Shown: in pieces, positions 60,335 through 64,000 of the stretch | Position numbering within the stretch: position 1 is the stretch's first letter | How the letters are laid out: each line of letters starts with the position of its first letter | Assembly (NCBI RefSeq): GCF_009363115.1 | Contig: NZ_CP045298.1 | Location: 3,717,501 to 3,781,500, forward strand | Length of the DNA: 64,000 nucleotides | Source: Paenibacillus brasilensis | GTDB taxonomy: Bacteria > Bacillota > Bacilli > Paenibacillales > Paenibacillaceae | Direction: 5' to 3' | Made by a program: the position numbers and the translations under genes | Notes under the pieces: generated by a model | The model's database searches: none | Told to the model about the DNA's origin: nothing | Seen by the model: only the letters and a program-made list of their open reading frames with translations

Positions 60335-62146
60335 TTGTTTGGTTTAAGCAGGGATTTTGTCCGGAACAGCGGGACATTTATGGTTTTAAATAAGGAAGGC
60401 GGACTCAAGACTGATGATTTAAATTCCGTGCAAACCGGAATGATGACTGGTAATCGGATTCCTGGTCTTCTGGAACTAAGAATAAAGGAAGTCGATTTCC
60501 AGGTTGAGTTGCATTACGATATTTCAGGTCAACGCATGCTTTCTCAGGTATGGAAGGGCGGAGGCGTTTTGGCTTCTGAGTTTTATCGAATTCTTTTTGA
60601 AGTGGTAGATGCTCTTCATCGCAGCCCGCAATATATGCTAGATATAAGGCAGTTTATTTTGCATGAGGATTATATTTTTATAGACGGTTCTGGTTCAAGA
60701 AAAGCTGTCAGTTTAACCTATGTTCCTTTACAGAGTGTATTGTATGAAGGACAAGCAGGCAGTCAATTTAAGCAGATGATTATTCGTTTGATGACTCGTG
60801 TGGCTCACTTTCAGGGAGAAAATATGCAATGCATACTTGAGCTATGTGATAGAAATGAGTTTGAATTGCGATCGTTGAAGGAGCTGCTTTTGCAGGGGAT
60901 GAAGGCTAGTTCAGAGAGCTTTAGTGCTCAAGATGAGGGGATAGAAGAAATTCATAATAGAAATGCCTATTTCCCAAATGAGCCTCAAGGAAAGCGTGAT
61001 GGACTGTCCTCATTGCACCATCATTCAGAACGTGGAGGAGTGTACGGACAAGAGAAGCGGGAGACTTTGCAGGAAATTCAGGAGCTTAAACGGATTAATC
61101 GGCTCAAGCATTCTGTGAAGCCAGAGGAGAGTACAGAGGTAAACGCCGAAATGGAAGAGGTGGAGCCTGCATTGCAAAAATATAAAACGTACATTGCTCT
61201 CGGGTGTTTGCTCGCTTCGGCCATCGTGTGGCGTTACATTTATCTGGATCATTCTGAGATCGGGCCGTTGATCATTTCCGTTGTGCTGACTGTGGTACTT
61301 GCTGTGGTCGCTTATATAAGCTGGACGGGAAAATGGGGGTGCAAGGGCGCTTCGTCTCATATCTACACTGATTCAGCACCTGTATTGGATTCAGAATGGT
61401 TAGGAGCTGCTACGCCGGCTCAGCGGAAGAATGACCGCTATCAGGTGGATAAGCTGACCGGATTTATAGCGGGTCGTCAGAATAAGGATAAGCGCTCTTC
61501 CAATCCAAGTGATCAAGAACAGGAAAGCTGGCGATGGTCTTTTTCTGACCCGGAGTCTGAGAGAACAGGAAGCCGAGTTGCTGAGGATAGTGGGATGGCT
61601 TCTGCACGTTATGACTTACACGAATCACCTAGGAATGGCACAGTTCAGGCAAATGAATTGGAAGCCAGTGAAACCAGCGAGGCTTATTATAAGTCTCTGT
61701 CTGGTGTAACGGAGCTACTAAATACAGCATCCAGGCAAGAAACGGTGCTGCTTCGTGCAAACCAAGAGACACATATTCTACACGTTCAACAATCACCGAT
61801 TGCCTGTCTGGAGCGCAAAGCACCAGGAAGTGGAGCGACCGAGTGCATTCGGTTGCAGCCAGATCAGTTCGTTGCAGGCAGCTTCTTCATCGGAAGAGAT
61901 CCGCAATTGGTTCAGTTTGTAGACAATACAGAGGGGGCATCCCGTTCTCACATTGAGCTTTGTATGGATGCAAAAGGAGAAGGTCACATCGTCAAGGATT
62001 TGTCCTCGACAAACGGAACTGTTTTGAACGGAGAGTCGATGGTGCCTTACAAGAAGTACGTTATGAAGGAGGGAGACACTTTTAAAATTGCCGGAGTGTC
62101 TTACACTTATCGGCAGGACTCTGCTAAATCCTTCGATGCTTCCTAA
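60335..62146 (+). CDS. FHA-domain protein of the Tad operon (DUF6382-like N-terminus)
   Basis: A 603-residue protein. The N-terminal 190 residues resemble DUF6382 (YDISGQRMLS, LHEDYIFIDGSGSRKAVSLT), two spans lie at about 284-325, then a polar linker, and the last 90 residues are a forkhead-associated domain (FFIGRDPQLVQFVDN, SRSHIEL, DLSSTNGTVLNG), which binds phosphothreonine. So the Tad machine may be under Ser/Thr kinase control, although no kinase gene is in the window. The start is TTG 60335 after TAAGGAGGTCATGAA. It is the last gene of the operon. Confidence 0.88.
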   Translation: MFGLSRDFVRNSGTFMVLNKEGGLKTDDLNSVQTGMMTGNRIPGLLELRIKEVDFQVELHYDISGQRMLSQVWKGGGVLASEFYRILFEVVDALHRSPQYMLDIRQFILHEDYIFIDGSGSRKAVSLTYVPLQSVLYEGQAGSQFKQMIIRLMTRVAHFQGENMQCILELCDRNEFELRSLKELLLQGMKASSESFSAQDEGIEEIHNRNAYFPNEPQGKRDGLSSLHHHSERGGVYGQEKRETLQEIQELKRINRLKHSVKPEESTEVNAEMEEVEPALQKYKTYIALGCLLASAIVWRYIYLDHSEIGPLIISVVLTVVLAVVAYISWTGKWGCKGASSHIYTDSAPVLDSEWLGAATPAQRKNDRYQVDKLTGFIAGRQNKDKRSSNPSDQEQESWRWSFSDPESERTGSRVAEDSGMASARYDLHESPRNGTVQANELEASETSEAYYKSLSGVTELLNTASRQETVLLRANQETHILHVQQSPIACLERKAPGSGATECIRLQPDQFVAGSFFIGRDPQLVQFVDNTEGASRSHIELCMDAKGEGHIVKDLSSTNGTVLNGESMVPYKKYVMKEGDTFKIAGVSYTYRQDSAKSFDAS

Positions 62147-62179
62147 GGTGAAGGGTAATATATTTATGTATAGAAGAAA

Positions 62180-62210
62180 AAGAAGCCCATTTAAAGTATT
62201 GGGCTTCTTT
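62180..62210 (+). terminator. Terminator of the Tad operon
   Basis: AAGAAGCCCA and TGGGCTTCTT pair around a short A/T loop. Confidence 0.85.
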
Positions 62211-62356
62211 GATGTTTATTTGCCGACACTCAGAGCTGAGCCTTTTGATACAGGTATAAAGAAACACTCTTTCTTTTAACAATTAGGAATTGAGACGATT
62301 TTCCATAAATTCGAATAATGCTATCATGTCATAACGAACTTGAACCGAGGTAAATT

Positions 62357-62566
62357 ATGACAACCATTAAGGCTAAAGGATTTCCAAGTTTGGATGTAAC
62401 ATATGAATTCAAAAATAGAATTATCATGGAGCTTAGGGCTTATATGGTGGAGATAAAAGAAGCAGAGAGGATTGGAAATAAGGAGCTTGCAGAACATCTC
62501 TGGGGCAATTACAGAAGTGAACGGCAGTATCTTTTAGAGAATTTTGGACCAGTTAAACTAGATTGA
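62357..62566 (+). CDS. Small protein of unknown function
   Basis: A 69-residue soluble, mostly helical protein starting MTTIKAKGFPSLDVTYEFKN. The start ATG has GAGGTAAATT upstream, a fair site. It lies 14 bp before the next gene, so the two are probably co-transcribed. I do not recognise it. Its base composition is more AT-rich than the Tad genes, which fits an acquired cassette. Confidence 0.55.
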   Translation: MTTIKAKGFPSLDVTYEFKNRIIMELRAYMVEIKEAERIGNKELAEHLWGNYRSERQYLLENFGPVKLD

Positions 62567-62580
62567 ATGGAGAGTGTATA

Positions 62581-62931
62581 ATGAATCTACTCACTTTATC
62601 AAAAGAAATACGAGAGGGAAAGATAAGTGACGATAAATTAGTGGAGTGTCTGGATATTCATCATAACCAGGTTATGATGAATGCTATGAGTCAGATAGCA
62701 AAAAAGAAGCTCTGCAACGAAAAAATTATCGAAAAATTGAAGTATATTAGCCAGTTCAGAGATCCGGAAGTAAACAAGCTATTTGGTATTGATACTCTTG
62801 GACACTACAGTATTGCAGTACTTCGAGTATTGAACACCTCTGAATCTATAAAACAATATGATCTTTTAATGGCTGAACTAGATGATTTTGATAAGGAAAT
62901 AGTTGAGAGGATAGCTGAAGGGATAAGTTAA
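62581..62931 (+). CDS. Small helical protein, possibly HEAT-like immunity type
   Basis: A 116-residue product from ATG 62581 (GGAGAGTGTATA upstream; a TTG at 62563 is in frame). It is entirely helical with a repeated pattern (DDKLVECLDIHHNQVMMNAM, KLKYISQFRDPEVNKLFGI), recalling HEAT-type immunity proteins that protect against contact-dependent toxins. No toxin gene is in the window. The assignment is weak; the AT-rich composition agrees with transfer. Confidence 0.5.
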   Translation: MNLLTLSKEIREGKISDDKLVECLDIHHNQVMMNAMSQIAKKKLCNEKIIEKLKYISQFRDPEVNKLFGIDTLGHYSIAVLRVLNTSESIKQYDLLMAELDDFDKEIVERIAEGIS

Positions 62932-63056
62932 GAGGCGTTACAAGAAGTTCGTCCTAGTGTTTGTACAGGAATCAGAACACATTCAAGAAATAAAGAAGGG
63001 TTCTATGGTTCGTATTAATTAAATTAAATTTTTTTGTATGAAAATAGATCATGTCT

Positions 63057-63107
63057 AAAAAAGGAACTCCGAGCTGATGAGATGCCGCCACATAGAGTTC
63101 CTCTTTT
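63057..63107. terminator. Terminator before the epimerase gene end
   Basis: AAAAGGAACTC pairs with GAGTTCCTCTTTT over a long loop; it lies just beyond the stop of the - strand epimerase. Confidence 0.75.
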
Positions 63108-63111
63108 AATT

Positions 63112-64000
63112 TTAGCGCTGCTTTGGAGGAGAGTGGAGTTTCTCCAGCGCTTCCTTCAGTGAAGGATAGTTGAACTTAAATCCGTGCTCCACCGCTTTGC
63201 GCGGGAGTACTTTTTGCCCGTCCAATACAAGGGTGCTCATCTCACCGACAAGCTTTTGAACGAGAAAGCCGGGAACGGCAAACCAGTGTGGACGATGATA
63301 CACTTGAGCCACGGTTCTGCCAAACTGGTCGTTTGTCAACGGGTGTGGTGACGAAGCATTTACTGCCCCGACGATCTCTGTCGTATGGATACAGTACGTG
63401 ATCAGACGAACGATATCCTCAATATGAATCCAGCTCATCCATTGATTACCGCTGCCTATTTTGCCGCCGAATCCGAATTTGTAGGGCAATCTCATAAGTG
63501 GAAACGCCCCCTTTTTTCTGTCCAGCACGAGGCTGATGCGTAGCTTAATTAAACGGGAATCGGATGGATAGGCGCCCGCGGCCTCTTCCCATTGCTCGAC
63601 CACCTGAGAAAGAAAATCTTTCGAACGACGCGGGCTAGTCTCATCGAACGTTTCGGTCAAGGAAGTACCGTATGCGGCAACAGCCGATGCCTGAATGATG
63701 ACTTCCGGTTTTCTTTGCAGAGTATTCAGTGCCTGAGCCAGCCAGGCAACCGACAACAGTCGTGATTGAAGAATTCTTTGTTTGGACTTGTCCGTCCAGC
63801 GTTGATTCAGCGTTTCGCCTGCCAAATTAACGACCGCATCTGTGCCTTCCAGTAATTCAGGTCTTTGTTTCAATTCGTTCCAGCTCATGTATTGCAAGCG
63901 GGGGCTCGATTCGTGACCTTCTAGCGGCTTACGTGTAATGACCTTCACAGTGTATCCGTCGCCCAGCAGGCTTTTGACCAGCGCATTCCCTACCAACCCA
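63112..64000 (-). CDS. TIGR01777-type NAD-dependent epimerase (YfhF-like), partial
   Basis: The 3' 890 bp of a short-chain epimerase gene; the 5' end lies outside the window. Visible parts are the start of the Rossmann fold after the glycine loop (GNALVKSLLGDGYTVKVITR), AVVNLAGETLNQRWTDKSKQ, the region SAVAAYG and the C-terminal DUF1731-type end (GEMSTLVLDGQKVLPRKAVE, GFKFNYPSLKEAL). Such proteins are conserved (YfhF in Bacillus) with unknown substrate. The frame continues beyond 63996, so no start is given. Confidence 0.93.
   Translation of the reverse strand, partial: GLVGNALVKSLLGDGYTVKVITRKPLEGHESSPRLQYMSWNELKQRPELLEGTDAVVNLAGETLNQRWTDKSKQRILQSRLLSVAWLAQALNTLQRKPEVIIQASAVAAYGTSLTETFDETSPRRSKDFLSQVVEQWEEAAGAYPSDSRLIKLRISLVLDRKKGAFPLMRLPYKFGFGGKIGSGNQWMSWIHIEDIVRLITYCIHTTEIVGAVNASSPHPLTNDQFGRTVAQVYHRPHWFAVPGFLVQKLVGEMSTLVLDGQKVLPRKAVEHGFKFNYPSLKEALEKLHSPPKQR

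Overview
The window is chromosomal DNA of a Gram-positive endospore former, most likely Paenibacillus of the P. polymyxa group. This is an inference from the ydcC-alr-ndoAI-ndoA-tex-cmpA-sprT block (the Bacillus order), strong AGGAGG-type ribosome binding sites, frequent TTG and GTG starts, Cof/DeoR, Tad and Kdp gene types, and the style of the rho-independent terminators. No species-level call is possible from sequence reading alone.

Region 1 (1-13100) is a complete type I-B CRISPR-Cas island: an array running in from the left edge, a second array, the operon cas6-cas8b-cas7-cas5-cas3-cas4-cas1-cas2, and a third array. All arrays lie on the + strand with the same 30-bp repeat and a 65-66 bp period. 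Arrays 2 and 3 have related leaders containing interleaved inverted repeats. Between arrays 1 and 2 sits a helical TPR-like (Rap/AimR-like) protein gene overlapped by a 37-codon exported-peptide gene, which looks like a peptide quorum-sensing pair, plus a small membrane protein. A structured element of about 150 bp separates array 2 from the cas promoter.

Region 2 (13100-20700) is scarred accessory DNA: an MDR oxidoreductase with a MmyB-type regulator, a broken tyrosine recombinase abutting a decaying three-repeat CRISPR remnant, a DUF6933-like gene, a nonsense-interrupted small membrane gene, intact fhs, and remnants of a siderophore-binding protein and a class II aldolase.

Region 3 (20700-34000) is core genome: ydcC-like lipoprotein, alanine racemase, the EndoAI/EndoA antitoxin-toxin pair, Tex, CmpA (a 44-aa gene on the - strand), SprT, a HAD phosphatase with a DeoR regulator, six tRNA genes (Asn, Ser, Glu, Lys, Leu, Leu), MarR and three XRE regulators, and an orphan ureF.

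Region 4 (34000-51400) is about ion homeostasis. A c-di-AMP (ydaO/yuaA) riboswitch and terminator precede a TrkA-like protein, two tiny membrane proteins and kdpABC. There follow an MFS exporter with its PadR regulator, an intact Nramp manganese importer (mntH), and an ABC manganese importer operon that appears to be decaying (frameshift in the ATPase, two deletions that fuse the permeases). Next come a protein made of two KdpD sensor halves without a kinase, and a histidine-rich small protein.

Region 5 (51400-62200) is a ten-gene Tad/Flp pilus-type operon (CpaE, CpaF, TadB, TadC, Flp-like, TadE, TadG-like, TadE-like, prepilin peptidase, FHA protein), preceded by a two-hairpin leader ending in a terminator. 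The right end holds two unrecognised small genes and a TIGR01777-type epimerase cut by the window edge.
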